A DNA stretch of 64,000 nt from Vesta saturnalis. Taxonomy: Eukaryota > Arthropoda > Insecta > Coleoptera > Lampyridae. The notes beneath the pieces are model-generated. The model did no database searches. It worked only from the letters and a program-made list of their open reading frames with translations, and was not told where the DNA came from. Both the position numbers and the translations under genes were made by a program. The stretch is from positions 1,440,001 to 1,504,000 of the forward strand of contig JARFJB010001492.1 in NCBI GenBank assembly GCA_036346205.1, in the 5' to 3' direction. This document shows, piece after piece, positions 11,224 through 24,219 of this stretch. The first letter of the stretch is position 1, and the number at the start of each line of letters is the position of its first letter.

Positions 11224-11857
11224 TTTTCCAGGTTTTATCGAATGCAGCAGCAATTTGTTCTCGTAATAATAATAATAAACAAAAAAAAAAGATATTCGAT
11301 GTAATCAAATTTCAAATTTTCCAACAAATAGTCTTTTTTAGGATAATTATACAACCTCTTCATTACGAAAATCGGCAATATTATAATCGCAAAAGCAATA
11401 ATCTATGTCAAACAGAAGTTTAAAACTTCATGACAGACAAAGGTTAATAGACATCTAGATGCTAACTTAAATTAAAAGAAATGAAATCATTTTAATTTAA
11501 CTAACTATGCAACCTCTTTTTTTATACATTCATAACGAAACCAGGCAACATTGTAAAAACAAAAATAATAATCGAGAAAGAGATTATTAGGCATACATGT
11601 TAAAGTAAAAAAAATTCCAAAGTCGTCCGCTTCTATAAAAATATCAATAATACAGCTTCAGTAGTTTTAGTCATATTTATTTAATTTTTAAATTTATTTC
11701 GCTTTACATTAAAAAACGGTATAAAGAAAATTTATGTAAAATTAAATTTTCTTTAAAAAATACGTCTACACTTTTTTTTATAAAATTAATCGTTATTCAG
11801 ATAATGAAAAAATTTGAACACATAATATGCATATGTAGGTTGGAACGTAAAAATGCA
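11224..11857 (+). repeat. Dispersed repeat 'R', copy 1
   Basis: This copy aligns with 37785-38470 and with 38500-39130 plus 41306-41672. Shared landmarks: GGATAATTATACAACCTC followed by GGCAATATTATAA; TTTAAAACTTCATGACAGAC...GGTTAATAGACATCTAGATG; AAATTAAATTTTCTTTAAAA; and the end TGCATATGTAGGTTGGAACG. The left part holds two tandem units about 180 bp apart (near 11330 and 11510). There is no coding sequence. This copy lacks the interior with CACACACA and GCGATAG present in the other two, so it is internally deleted. Confidence 0.7.
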
Positions 11858-11957
11858 TTATTCTAAGTAGGCGGCTATCATCTCACTTTTAAACTATTTC
11901 TAAACATTTGTCATCTGTCTACATTTGTGAGGGCGAGAAATTATTTTTAATTCAAAA

Positions 11958-13000
11958 ATGGCTAATAATTCTAGCCTAGCTAGAAGACTTTTTTATTTTT
12001 TATTCGGAACGTTATCCAAATCGAAGGTTACCGTATACGAAAACGTCTGAACGCATAAATCGGAGTTATGAGAAGCAGGTACGTTTAGCTTAATAAAGTA
12101 ATTTTATCAACTGGTCTTTACAATGGATAATTACGGCGAAAGAAGTATAAGAAACTTGCGTACTACAATACTTGAAGAAAATATACTAGATGCTGTTGAT
12201 AATGAACAACAATACAACCAGTGCAGTGTGAGGAAACTTTCAGCAAAATTTAATATTTCAAAATCAAGCGTACATAGAATTCTTTACGAGCAACTGTTGC
12301 ATCCGTTTCATTTTTAAAAATTGCATGCTGTCACCAGACGACTATCCTCTTAGGCTTAATTATGTGAACTAGTTTTTGAGTAAACAACGGGAAGACCAAC
12401 ATTTCATTGAAAATGTACTATTAACAGATGAAGCAGGTTTTACCAGGAATGGTGTAATTAATTACCATAACCTACATCTGTGGGATGATGAAAATCCCCA
12501 CGGCATAATTGAGAATACACACCAACAAAGGTTTATAGTCAACGCCTAGTCAGGTATTATTATAGGCAACCACTTAATTGGTCTGTATATCCTTAATGAT
12601 CGTTTAAACGGGCAGTCTTATTTATACTTTTTGAAGGATATTCTGCCAATTTTATTAGAGGATGTACATTTACAAAAGCGCGAATGTATGTGGTTTATGC
12701 ACGATGGGGCACCCCCATCTCCATATTATTTTTCCAGATAGGCGGATAGGGAGGGGTGGACCATTTCAATGGCCAGCTCGTACGCCCGATATCAACCCAT
12801 TATATTTTCATTTTTGGGGCTATCTCAAAAGTTTAGTTTACAGTACACATGTAAACGCAAGAAATGAATTAATTGATAGGAAACGTTTCACTGCAAAAAC
12901 ATCCGAAATAATCCTGGAATGTTATTCCATGTACAAAGATCTAGTCTTAGATGACTGAGAAAATGTGTAGAATTAAGGGAAACCCATAGTTTTGAAACTT
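11958..13000 (+). pseudogene. DD41D-type transposase (copy B)
   Basis: ATG at 11958 opens MANNSSLARRLFYF. After a frameshift comes YSERYPNRRLPYTKTSERIN, the N-terminal box of this group. 12123-12317 continues with EENILDAVDNEQQ and SVRKLSAKFNISKSSVHRIL (helix-turn-helix). Catalytic part: VLLTDEAGFTRNGVINYHNL with the first Asp (about 12425), LWDDENPHG, LIGLYILNDRLNGQSYLYFL, WFMHDGAPPS with the second Asp (about 12705), and after a frameshift GPFQWPARTPDINPLYFHFW. The third catalytic Asp, expected at TPLD, is Tyr here (NPLY), so the copy is dead at the active site as well as by several stops and frameshifts. Termini were not resolved. Confidence 0.88.
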
Positions 13001-13250
13001 ATCAAAGTTTGTTGAAGAAAATGGTATAATATAATTCAAGCTTAAGAAGAATGTGAAAAGATATTGAGTGTACGCTGGTTCTTAGATTTCCGTCCATAAA
13101 AGTAATAAATAATTTACTCTCAGACTGAGAGTCTCGGTATTTAATAAGTTTAAGGGTTTTACAAGGGCTAATACAATTTTTTACTTAACCGAAAAATTTG
13201 CAAGTTAATGTTCGGTTCAAGCAAAACGCGTCTACTAAATATTATATGTA

Positions 13251-13727
13251 CACTGTGTTCTATTTTGGTTGAAATTGTAGGGTATCTCGTTTGCGAGGAA
13301 AGATAAAAAGAAGCGGTTTTCGCGACTCTGCTCTACTTTTTCGTGAAACGAAAGATGCCACAAACAGAATTGTCGTATTCCTATTAGTATTTGAGATACA
13401 GGGCGAAATTCAAAATTTGCACATTTTAAGCACCTCTCGCGAATGCTTTGTCTTTTAATTTATCGAAATGGTGAAAAGTGGGTTACATACAGAATTTTCC
13501 ATAGTATTTAGTGTCGTGCATAATTTTCCCCACAAAAGTCAGTTTCTTGGCAATAATCCAAAGTTTTGTTTTTTAAATGGAACACTCTGTACATTTTTTT
13601 ATTATATAATAGAGCTTACTCTCGGCTTTCAAAAAATATATATTGCGTGGCACTTCTTATGCATTATTAACCTCAAAAATGAATGTTACGTTAATTTAAC
13701 ATTTTGAAAATAGAGTTGACCATGAAA
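13251..13727. repeat. Left TIR of copy C
   Basis: Inverted match to 15288-15708. Both arms share the subterminal text AAACAAAACTTTGG / CCAAAGTTTTGTTTTTTAAA next to GGGTGTTCC, a motif reused at the ends of other members of this group. Confidence 0.85.
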
Positions 13728-13869
13728 AAACAAGGTTAAGGAATAGGAAGCTTTATGCAAAAACACAAAATTAAAAACTAAATATAATACCTACAACTTT
13801 ACAAGCCTAATATAAATTACTAAAAGAGATGTTCGAACTGATGCATGCATGTTTCACACACTCTTCCAA

Positions 13870-14600
13870 TTCGTTCTATAGCATTAAGCACAATACTAGT
13901 GTGATCTTGTAAATGTCTGAAAGCTTACATTTGTCAAACGTTCAATGTTATTATATTGAGTCTGGTATATTTTATTTTGCAAGTAACCCCAAAAAAAGAA
14001 ATCCAAGTCTGACAAGTCTGGAGACATAGGAGGCCATCTTATCAGTACAATAGTGCCAATCCATCTATTACCAAAATTGTTTTCCAAAAACAGTCGTATA
14101 ATTTGAGCATTTGAGATGGAGCTCCATCCTGTTCGAAATTAATTTGGTTCAAGCGAGCTAAAGGAATGTCATCTAATCATTTCCAAAATGTCCAAATATC
14201 TAGGATTTTGATCCTAATATAAAGCAGGAAACATTTAGTCCAAATCGTCCTTGCTGTCTTTGGGGAAAAATTTGGTGTTGATTTTCTTGAGACCAGAATC
14301 TGCTATTGTGCCTGTTTAAAACACGTGAATTTTTAAAGTGTGCCTCGTCTGACCAAATGACATTTCAGTTGGGTAATATATTTAACATGTTTAAGTACCA
14401 ACTGCAAAATATTAACCTACGTTCAGCGTCGCTGGGATGTAGATGTTGAACAAGCCTAAATTTATATGGTTTATGTTTATGGTGGCGAAGTATTATTTGG
14501 ATTCTTGTTTTCGAAACCCCAATACTACTTTCTATAGTTCTGCAAGAACTTATATGATTACCCTCCACACTGGCTAAAACGGTAACTTCATCATTCTCTC
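13870..14600 (-). pseudogene. Transposase of copy C
   Basis: Minus-strand blocks: ISSCRTIESSIGVSKTRIQI (helix-turn-helix, about 14555-14500), LRHHKHKPYKFRLVQHLHPS, DAERRLIFCSWYLNM, a first-Asp region near 14350 (SDEAHF in frame), EQDGAPS with the second Asp (about 14125), then after a frameshift NNFGNRWIGTIVLIRWPPMS and PDLSDLDFFFWGYLQNKIYQ with the third Asp (about 14000). Aligned on the shared Trp, the second and third Asp are 41 residues apart. Frameshifts and stops break it throughout. The C-terminus is lost near 13870. Confidence 0.85.
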
Positions 14601-15287
14601 GATTTCCTATATTATATTTTTTTCACCTGGGTTTAAAAAATTATCCATAATTAATTAAATTTCTTTTTAATCTATAAAACGTGATTTTACTAGGTTATCT
14701 CCGTTCTGGAAACCTACATAGATAAAAAGTTGCTTAATTATCACAATTAATACCAAGGAAACTACATTTAGCGGTCAAAATACAAATTTATTGCGCGTTG
14801 GCGTTTTCATTATTCTGACCAAAGCAAATCAGCATATTATATTTTTCAAAGTTTTCAAAATTTTGATTTTCTGCCATATTTTGTACAATGAACAAACAAT
14901 ACGATTGTTGTGCAAAAATAATTTTAATCAGATTTGACAGGTCAATTACGTTTAGATCAGACTAAGCCCAGCCTACTTACAAATTTCGATATAAAGTACT
15001 CTTTATAAGTTTTATTGCCATTAACATTTTTTTCTGAAGCTGTAAGATGCATTTTACCCAATTAAAAAAAAATTGCCAGTTTGAATATGTTTCAAAAACT
15101 GTTGTACCAAATTTGCATACTTTTTTGTTATCATTTTTGCATTTCTGCGCAAAAGTCCTTAAATTTATTATAATCGCGTATTTACATATTTATAATTATA
15201 ATAAAGTAGTAAAAATCTAGTGGCCTTTTAATACTCAAATATGTCTTGGACGTTCAAGAAAATACGCGTTAATACTGAGTTTATAGA

Positions 15288-15708
15288 TTTCATGGCTAAC
15301 TATATCATCAAAATGTTAAATTAACGTAACTTTCATTTTTGTGGTTAATAATGCAAAAGGAGTTGAGAGTAAGTTCTAATATATGATAAAAAATATAGAG
15401 GGTGTTCCATTTAAAAAACAAAACTTTGGTTTATTGCGAAGAAACTGACTTTTTGTGGGGAAAAACGCCACTAAATTCTACGGAAAATTCTGTATAAAAC
15501 CTAATTTCCACCATTTCGATAAAGGGTGCATAAAATGTGCAAATTTTGAATTTCGCCCTGTATCTCAAATACTAGTAGGACTATGACAATTCTGTTTGTG
15601 GCATCTTTCGTTTTACGAAAAAGTAGAAAAAGGTCGCGAAAACCGCATCTTTCTATCTTTGCTCGCAAACGGGATACCCTACAATCTCAACCAAAATGGG
15701 ACACCGTG
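15288..15708. repeat. Right TIR of copy C
   Basis: Inverted counterpart of 13251-13727, about 420 bp. It begins inside at CATGGCTAACTATATCATC and ends at ACACCGTG before TA. Confidence 0.85.
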
Positions 15709-15710
15709 TA

Positions 15711-18285
15711 CACACCTTTGATTTTATAAAATATGGCAATACTGATTTTAGAAAAAGGCTTAGAAGATTATGCTTTCCATATGTAACTGAAAGTTCATGT
15801 ACCTAATAGGTCATAATTGTTAGCTTATTTCAAATTTAGACTTTTCATTCCTATCTTTAAAAGAATTGTATGTGAAAAATATATTACTTTAAATTTATTG
15901 TAAAACTAAATGTAAATTTGTTGATTTAGAAACGAGTGGAGAAACAATGCCAAGCTCTGACATTGAACTATTTTTAATTATGAACCTAAAACCACAAATT
16001 TCGTTAGAAGTACAAAATAAGCACGAGTTGTTAGAATAGAAAAATGTCTTTTCTACACAAAAGCAACGCTTAAACGCGGTTGCAATCAACAAAACCAGTT
16101 AGTTAACTACATTAGAGTTTCGGTCCAGTGAAATTTGTACAAATGGACCATTTACTTTCACGCTTTAACATGCAATATAAGCGTTAAACAGATGTTTGTT
16201 AAGTGTAACTAAAAATAGAAATTAGTTACAAGTGAAGCATAAGGAATTTAACGAAGAGGAATTGCAAACTTTTACATTAGAAGAGAAGTTGCCAAAAACT
16301 AGCAAGCACGTGCCTGCAAGACACGTCCGTGACAGTATCACGTATTTTGTTGCCAATTAAGAGAGCAACACGAATTGGACGTAAAAGTCGCAATCAAATT
16401 TACAATTTCTTAAATGGTCTGTGACAACACGAACTAAAGACATCCTTTGGTCACATTCTAAATTTATTTAGTTTATCAGAGTTATCTACAAAATCAGAGT
16501 AGCTTTCGTTTGAAAGTCGTAAAGTTTATCAGCGGTAATAAAAATGCGAAACGCTCAAAAAGAATCTTTTTAAAGAAAGTACCTTTCAAAATTTTACGAC
16601 AAAGCACTGAAATGCGAATTCATATCGAGTCATTATGATCGTTTATTTTATTCGTTCTGAAGGCAGATATATAAGCTGAAAATACTACTGCAATAACCTG
16701 TAATAAAGGACCTCGGTGTCTCAGCTTGTATCATATAAGGAGCCGTTATTCTAGGTTTTAAATCATACTTAGTCGGATCTTTGTCGGACAATAAAGTATT
16801 ACAGAGGATTTTCTGCTACGTGTATGTAATATAATTTTCACTTTTATTTTTGCAAGGCGAAAATAAATGAAAATAATTAATACATTGCAAGAACATCGTC
16901 GTCATACGAAAAAAAGACATTTTAGATGTTAGAAAATATAAACATGACAGTCAGTAACTTGTGACAAATCCCTTGAGATAGAAGAGCAGTTGGGAAATGC
17001 AGACTTAATTTGATTTGCAGGTTTCCTAACGCCTCATTGGACAGCTTCTACAACGCAACTAATCATGTAGCGGCCAAAACACACTAATTCACATTATTTA
17101 TGTACAGGAATTCAGCAAGGGTTAGAGGATATTGGCATTGATCTCTTGACACTTGTTTCTAGACGACTGGCACTTTTCAATTTTAGACTGTTAAACTTGA
17201 AGTTCATTTAGTCATCGATCAATATTGGGACCACCTCCTACATCTCGTGTTAATACAGAATACTAATTTAAAACCGGGAAAAACTTATAACACTGCGTAA
17301 AGCAAAAAGCCCGCATATCACTACCTATTTGTATCTTTGCACATGAATCTACAGACACGAAAAGAATAAACTGTCATATTGCAACGAATGTTCAAGTGCA
17401 GATTTTGTAACTTCGATACGTTGAATAAAACTGTTTTTATTTTTTTTACCGCACATAAAATTGTCATACCACTAACATAATTTGAAAAGCAGTACATAAC
17501 CTGTACTACTCTAATTCTAATTTTTATAAATGTCCGTAAATCACATTCATAGAATGAAACCCTTGCAGGGAATTGTAGTTTACAATTAACACACCATTAA
17601 TGTGTGAACCACGCCTCATTACTAAATAAAACAACACTTTTCGGAGACCTCGATAATGGAATCTCTAATACCTAGGGAATAGTGTAAATCTATGAATTTG
17701 ATTCTACAACAGTTTTCTAAACATCAGAATTGACTATTTCAATTTTAATTGGCTCTTATCGTGAGAGATTGTAGAACAGCACCAAACATGGTAACACTTT
17801 CTTCTAGATCGAATAATACAATTATTACCTTCGATAGACGCCATTTTAAAATTCGCGGTCTATTAGAGGAACTGTCACGTGTGTTCAAAATCTTACGAAC
17901 CAGCGCTATTTTTTTGTAACCTTACGTGTTTTAGTACTGCATGCCTTCAGAAAGGATGGTTAAAAAATTGAACTTTTCAAGTGTAAATTCCTGAAAGCTT
18001 TAAGGTAATTACTTTTTTTTTGTTATTTGAGGATGTTTAGGGTGTTCTTATTGCTAATTAAAATTTGTAATCCCGATACTGTAAATGATACAACCATTTT
18101 TTTTTATTTGTTGCCTGTAATCAATAGAAACCATTTGTAAAATTACGTTTCGTTTTTGCACGTGAATATTCTTATTTTAGTGAAACAAATGTAGATTAGT
18201 TTTCGTGTAAATAAATGTTCTCGATATTTTAAGTTTTGGTGAATTTTGTTAAATGGATTTGAAATCGCAATCATGTAAAATTATA
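15711..18285. other. No gene seen
   Basis: AT-rich, nonrepetitive at the scale I can see. Open frames are short and lack family character. I found no terminus, tRNA or tandem array. Confidence 0.5.
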
Positions 18286-18289
18286 TTAA

Positions 18290-20222
18290 CCCTTTCAGTG
18301 GATTTGTCATCTGGGAGGGACATCACTTTCAAAAGCAAGCAACGGCGAAAAATATGGATTTATGATCTTGGCTTTGTACCAGGCGCGGGACGTTGGTAAC
18401 AAGCAGTAAGCGCAGCGTGCGCCGTCTGTATTGATATTTACTAATTAGAGACGTAAACAAATCTCAGTGTGTTGCTGACATTAGCAAGTGCGTGTGTCTG
18501 TACTGATATTTTTTATTATTTAAGTGCACTAAAAGTTTTAATATTTCCTGTTCACTACTGTTTTCGGTAAGTAGAAAGACCAATGTTTGAACTAGTATCT
18601 ACTTTATAAATAAAAGTTTGTTACATATCCAGGAACGGATAATCAAAAAACTATGTTCCTGACTGGGGACAAAGATACTATGTGGAAAGTGCGTAGGTAT
18701 CAACATATACAGGGTAACATTTTTTATACGGACTATTTTTATAGTTTTTAATTTCTTACCTTCCTATCATAAAGCTAAGTAATACCTAGTGAGAAAATAT
18801 TGCAATCGTGCAAAAAACAGTTTCGAGATTTTTTTAGATTGCATATTTCTATTAGCTACCTTCTTTTCAGAAAATGTAGAGTAATAGGCGTAGTAAGCCT
18901 CTGACTGAGGAAGAGTTATTGCAAGATTCTAGAAAATGACTATATGTCGGAGATCGATGGATTTTCTGACGACGGGGATTCACAGTGGAATAAGGCAGAT
19001 CATCAAAGTGATCATGAAAACGAGAGAGATATTGAAGATAATATGGACCCAAACATAAATAACGCAGGAGTAGATGCTATCGACAACGATGAAAGACTAA
19101 GCGATACCGAGGAAAATCATAACAGAAGGTTTGAAGAACAAAATGAACTTAACAATTTCTATGCAGAATATGGTATAACCACGAAAAAGGACATTGCTTG
19201 GATCGCTGAAGCGCAATATCAAACAAAAAAAATTCAATGGCATGCACAAAATATATTAGAATATCCTTTGGTTGAGTTGCCCGCTCCAGTAGACTTTTTA
19301 GTCGGTACATTCCAGAAAATGTGTTTGAACAAATGGTGGAAATGAAAAATCTCTATGCCAATCAACAAAATATTCCCAGATTTCCTCCAACTAAACTGGC
19401 AGAAATAAAACAGTTTGTTGGTATTCATATTCTTATGGGGAACTTAAAATTTCCTAGGGTCAAAATGTATTGGAGTTCAGCATATTGTATAGAAGTAATA
19501 AAAGATAACATGCCACTGAAACGATTTTTTAAATTACGAAACACTCTGTATCTTGTTGATATCACTAGTAGAGGAAACTCCAATAAAGATAGGTTATGGA
19601 AAGTCCGGTCTATATATGACGCATTACGAAAAAGATACAAAGAACTTCCACTAGAACAGAATCTTTGTGTGGATGAACAAATTGTCCCATTTAAGGGAAA
19701 TATTGATGTGAAACAAGCAATACCTGTAAAATAAGCCAAAGAAGTGGGGAATTAAGATTTACATCGCAGCCGGCACAATTAGAGTCAATCGTTTCACTGC
19801 TCAAAAACTGTTAAGTCAGAAAGGAAGAGGCTTTTCCGTCGAGGCCGTGAGTAAGGATGGCATTGTTGCTACGAAATGGTTTGACAATATGGAAGTTGTA
19901 ATGGGGTCAAATTTTGTTGGCATAGGAGAGAAAGACTTGTGTAGGAGATGGGATAAACTGAAAAAAGATTATGTCCATGTTTCTAGGCCAGAAGTTATAC
20001 GGATGTACAATACAAGTATGGGAGGGGTAGACAAACAAGACTTTCTGTTGAGTGTGTACAGATCTTACGTTCGATCTAAGAAATGGACAGTGAGGCTAAT
20101 TATACATGAAATAGATCTGGCATGTGTGAACTCTGGTTGGAATACAAAAATCAAGCTGTTCAGTTGGGTATTCCAAAACAGAAGATTGAAATACATGTTT
20201 TCCTAATGTTCCACTGAAAGGG
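18290..20222 (+). mobile_element. piggyBac element with both ends and TTAA duplications (1,933 bp)
   Basis: TTAA at 18286-18289 precedes CCCTTTCAGTGGA (18290-18302), and the exact inverse TCCACTGAAAGGG (20210-20222) precedes TTAA at 20223-20226. A perfect 13-bp TIR starting CCC with TTAA target duplications is diagnostic of piggyBac. The transposase fills most of the interior. The element is shorter than an autonomous copy because of an internal deletion in the gene and a short C-terminus. Confidence 0.95.
18874..20206 (+). pseudogene. piggyBac transposase, internally deleted
   Basis: ATG at 18874 directly follows a splice-acceptor-like TTCTTTTCAG, suggesting a leader intron. The second codon is now a stop, then SNRRSKPLTEEELLQ. 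A frameshift leads to ENDYMSEIDGFSDDGDSQWN and a long acidic N-terminus typical of the family. After a second frameshift near 19296 come ENVFEQMVEMKNLYANQQ, KLAEIKQFVGIHILMGNLKF and LCVDEQIVPFKG with the first catalytic Asp (about 19670). A third frameshift near 19725 gives KPKKWGIKIYIAAGTIRVNR. Here 'KWGIKIY' joins straight to 'AAGTIRVNRF', so the segment with the second catalytic Asp (family DNFF region) is missing: an in-frame deletion of roughly 80-90 residues by comparison with the family. MGGVDKQDFLLSVYRSYVRS, with the last Asp residues, is intact. The Cys-rich C-terminal domain is absent. Confidence 0.9.
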
Positions 20223-20551
20223 TTAAGTATAAAATTATTCCGTTGTATGGCACATCTTTTGCGAATTTAAGTTGTAGCCGACATTCTGTCGCTTTTCCTT
20301 TCGATGAATATTTGAGTCTATAAACAAAAACTTAGATTTCTAAAGACGAGATTTTAAAGCTCATTTTCGTAGGATGGACTTGTAACAAACAGATCATATT
20401 TCAGTTACAACTCAGAGGAATTCAATTAGGACGGATGATGCAATTCTTTTCCGATTTGGTGCCGAGGGGTTGTCGTTTTTCAAGCGTATGTTAATTTAAA
20501 CTAACGAAACTGTGTAATTGTCTAATTAAGATAGAATAGGATTAAAATACA

Positions 20552-20728
20552 ATGTGGCGAAGTCTAGATGATGTTGAAGGCAACCTTGTTAGAGAGATAG
20601 TGATGCAGACTCCGTTATCGCGGCTCCGGCTGCGTACTCGAAATGTGTGTTGGAGACAGATGGAATCTTCTTACGTCTGTACCGTGGGGAAAAAGCTTCC
20701 GTTGGGAGATATTGACCCATCTCAGTAA
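20552..20728 (+). CDS. Short ORF, 58 aa, hypothetical
   Basis: ATG to TAA, starting MWRSLDDVEGNLVREIVMQT and ending KLPLGDIDPSQ. It stands out because the DNA is more GC-rich than its surroundings and the peptide has balanced composition with Arg/Leu-rich PLSRLRLRTR. There is no signal peptide, membrane segment or recognised motif. It could be a true small exon, a fragment of an old element, or chance. Confidence 0.2.
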   Translation: MWRSLDDVEGNLVREIVMQTPLSRLRLRTRNVCWRQMESSYVCTVGKKLPLGDIDPSQ

Positions 20729-21639
20729 AATAATATAGTATCGTATAACGTTGTCAGTGATTGACAGTTTCGTGTTCAAACAATGTGGTTACGTGTTCAC
20801 TGCTAGTGCGAACCTTATTTCTTTTGGATGAAGAGCGCCTTTCTGGTGGGTTATTTGTAGAGGTTCTGGTTATAATATGTTTGTTTCGAGTACATAGCTG
20901 GTCATGATACAAAACAAATTTGCTGTACATAGTGACGCTTTAATAAGTTTTAAGTAAAAAGTTATTTTTTGTATACATTATCGTCAACCAGATGAAGAAG
21001 TGATCGTAGCGAATGGTCTTTGGTTTAAAATTTTCCATTAATGAAGGTTGCGTAGAGATAATTTTAAAGGAGTTATTGGTTGACGTCGATTAAATATAAA
21101 AAGGTTCATTGCCGTGCCGTATGCAAAAGAAAAGGAAGTTCGATTGATTATTTTGGTGCTTGTGAAGGTAACTACATATATTTCAGTATTTATATTTGTC
21201 GGTGACGTTAATAAAATGTTCATTTGTGCTTATTAAGACGAATGAATATGCCTTTGTTGAAGTTTATCTAGGTAACGTTTAGATTTCAAATTTGTGCAAA
21301 AAGCGTATCCATTCGTAATTGACTTTTTCATATTATCATTTGTAAATTTATGTTCAACGAAATTACTATTGTGCTGTTTTATTTTTGGGGCAATTTAAAG
21401 ATTTGAGATATATAAAGTAAGTCAATTAGGATTATGTGAGCTTGCAAGACTCAATTTACATCAGTTTTTATAAATTTTACGATACAAAATTATGTTCAAT
21501 GTGTTTCAGACAAAATACCAATTGTTCATTTTAATATTTATTAAATTTCTATGTATGTATAGTAGTGAGTATTATTTTTTTTTGAGTGTACACATTTGTA
21601 ACTTTAATCTTTTCGCACAACGTACGCATTACTACGTTT

Positions 21640-22040
21640 ATTCAAAATTCTAAAGTTTAGGTGTTTTGGGTTGCATCCAGTTATTGAGTGATTTACTGGT
21701 TTTGCCAAAATTTTAGATTTACATAACTTTACGATGACTATTTCTTTTTGTTGCTTTATTATTTAATTCAAACCTAATAATTTGACAGATAATTAGTCAT
21801 GTTGATCTGGTTGTTATAATCGGATTTGAAGGTAAGTTTTAATAGGCATACCGTAACGTAATTATAAAGTAAACAGGTCATTCACCGAATAACTGGCTTA
21901 TTTGCATGCCAGTGATTTTTTTGCGAGTAGTGGCATTTTTTTTTGAAGTTGCTTTTATAGGAATCACCATACCGATTGTGGACGTAGTGCCTGAGTTTCC
22001 CAAACAGGTAAGCTAATTTGTTTTATTTGTTATGGCTGTG
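21640..22040 (+). repeat. Diverged repeat pair, copy 1 (copy 2 at about 25070-25440)
   Basis: Both stretches run in the same order: a 'gtgatttactggttttgccaaaa/gtgatgtatttgttttatgaaaa' block, ACAACTTTACxxCGAC, a long T/A run, GTAACGTAA.TA.A.AGTAAA, a GACCGATxAACTGG block, then GAAGTTTGC, and finally AAGGTAAGC followed by TTTTGCTTATTT or its equivalent. The similarity is low and gapped. Because copy 2 runs into LINE endonuclease text at 25480, these may be 5' regions of one LINE family. I consider this tentative. Confidence 0.35.
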
Positions 22041-23995
22041 TATTTTTCAATTTAAGAATTACATCCCGATATCGACCTTTAGTAAATTTTAGGTCTTCGT
22101 CACGTTTAGTTTTGTTGTGGCGTATTTTTCGTTTTAAATTGAATAATTAATTACCGTATTGATCAGTTTTTTTGGATATTTGAGACAATAATTTTGACGT
22201 TGAAGTTTATCAAAATGTTTAATGAGTTTTTAATTTTATTGCTGCAATTGGGCGCCTTTTATATGAAGCTTAAGGTTTTATTGAGGTTGAAATGAACTTT
22301 GCGTAAATATTTTTGGAGTAGAATTTTAGTAGAGATGAGGGGTTTAGTTTCTGTGAACATTAGGTCATTATTAGATGTAGTTCATGACGTTTTCCCGCTG
22401 CGCTGCTCGAAAAATCGCGCCTGTTTTAAAGACCTGCTTATACTAATCTTCTAAATTTATATGATCCGTAAATAATGATAACGCTGTGAGGAAGGGCAGA
22501 AATCACATGTACATACAATAGCGGTTCATTATCAAATCACAAACTAGTAAATTTACTCCAGTAGAGAAGTAAATCACTACCTTTCTTACGTAACATTTTA
22601 AATAATAATTCAGGGCGAATTTTCAAAATTTAATTACCACCTTATCGGTATAATGATGATGTAGGAACCATGAATTTAACAAATGTTCGTGATGTGAATT
22701 AAAGGCACACAATATGTAATATTGCGACAAACGGTTGAATACACTTCGGTATAATTATCTGAACCGCCTGAAGGATGTCTATGCAATACTGTACACCAAA
22801 GAAAGCGTATTCGTCCACCTAACCAAATACAGAAAAACAACTTCATTAAAATCACCAAAAAATAGACACAAAAAAGTAATTACTTTGATACGTACAAAAT
22901 TGTTCAGTCTACTTTCTTTCTTTCCATCTCAAAGGGGTAAAGGCAATTCTCATACAATTGAACCCTTCGTTAATTGACCCGAGGATACCAATCACTCTTC
23001 AAGCTCCTTCCGAAAACACGGCCCTGCAGGACTCGACAACTTTTATGTCATCAATTTCAACTAACCGCCACTTTGAAATTATGTACGTAAATTTAATGGC
23101 AAAATATGTAAGCTAATATCAGGTGATTTTATAACTGTTTCACCTGAATTTATCTACACAAATATTAATTTAGTTACAGAACGTTCTTTGTACACAAAAT
23201 TTATTCTAGAGACATATATTTACAGCAACCTTTTATCTATCTGAACAAGCTGTGGGCTCCTTGTAATATACTTTCCCGCTGCTAAAACAAATTTACCAAA
23301 CTACAGGATATTACAATTCGCTTAAGCGTGATTTTACTCGAAAAATGAGGGAAGCATTAAAATAAATACTATTCCTCCACAATGGAAACGAAAATGTCAC
23401 TCCTAACCGTCTCCGGGATGATTGAACCCTGTTTATAATCCACAAAATGCGAACGGGCAGAGTTCCTCACGATAGCTTCAAATATCTCGGGTAAAACGTA
23501 GGTAAATTCTGTGCGCCCGATGTCTATATCACTCACACAACTTTCGAGCTATGCTCGTCACAGCCTAAATAACTAATAAAAACACTAAACCCCTTTTTCC
23601 CTCACGATCACGTCATCTTTTAATCGTCAGACTAAAACATGGTCCGTACTAAATTATACAAATGAATTTTCCATAAGTTCTCCAATAACTCAATCCATAC
23701 ATGAATTGGTAAGCTCAAAAGTACGCAGAAATATTTATCCACGACTGAACCTCTCGTTATCAAACACGATAACTCAAATCAATTTAAGTCGTGTCACGTG
23801 TGGTTGAAATTTGCGGCAGATTCTTTTTTCGAATATTACGATATTTAAAATATATATAGAAACTGCATAAGGAAAATCTTTATTGGTCGTATTAGATTAT
23901 TGAAAATATAGGGGTGTATAGTTTGAGAAGCACTAATATAGTTACAAATATTACTTTATTTGGCGATGTTTGGATTTATGGCAAGTTGGAGTAGG

Positions 23996-23996
<1 letters not shown>

Positions 23997-24071
<75 letters not shown>
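23997..24071. repeat. (TA)n microsatellite
   Basis: About 37 TA units without interruption. Confidence 0.97.
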
Positions 24072-24074
<3 letters not shown>

Positions 24075-24219
24075 AGTTAACACCTATTAATCACCTGGTT
24101 TTGGTTTAAATATTTTGTCATTAAATCTGCGCCAATATAGTTCAAAGAAAAACGGTTCGTTGAAATTTGACGACTGCGAAGTTGCTGTTCTGGGACCCGT
24201 GTCAGGGAGATTCAAGGGT

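Larger units (their letters stand above)
13251..15708 (-). mobile_element. Complete 2,458-bp DD41D element with long TIRs (copy C)
   Basis: The element starts CACTGTGTTCTATTTTGGTT and ends with the inverted counterpart AACCAAAATGGGACACCGTG. TA lies directly outside both ends (13249-13250 and 15709-15710), the expected target duplication. The inverted repeats do not stop at about 30 bp as in classical mariners: they run 13251-13727 and 15288-15708. They differ by an indel of about 50 bp near 13435-13460 and by scattered substitutions. The transposase lies on the minus strand between them. TIR divergence together with gene decay shows an old copy. Confidence 0.88.
20227..23990. other. No firm gene; one short ORF and a diverged repeat
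   Basis: Mostly AT-rich. 20552-20728 is a 58-codon ATG frame in locally GC-rich DNA (20540-20830), described separately. 21640-22040 resembles 25070-25440 in order and wording (see that entry). The remaining open frames are short and unconvincing. Confidence 0.45.
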
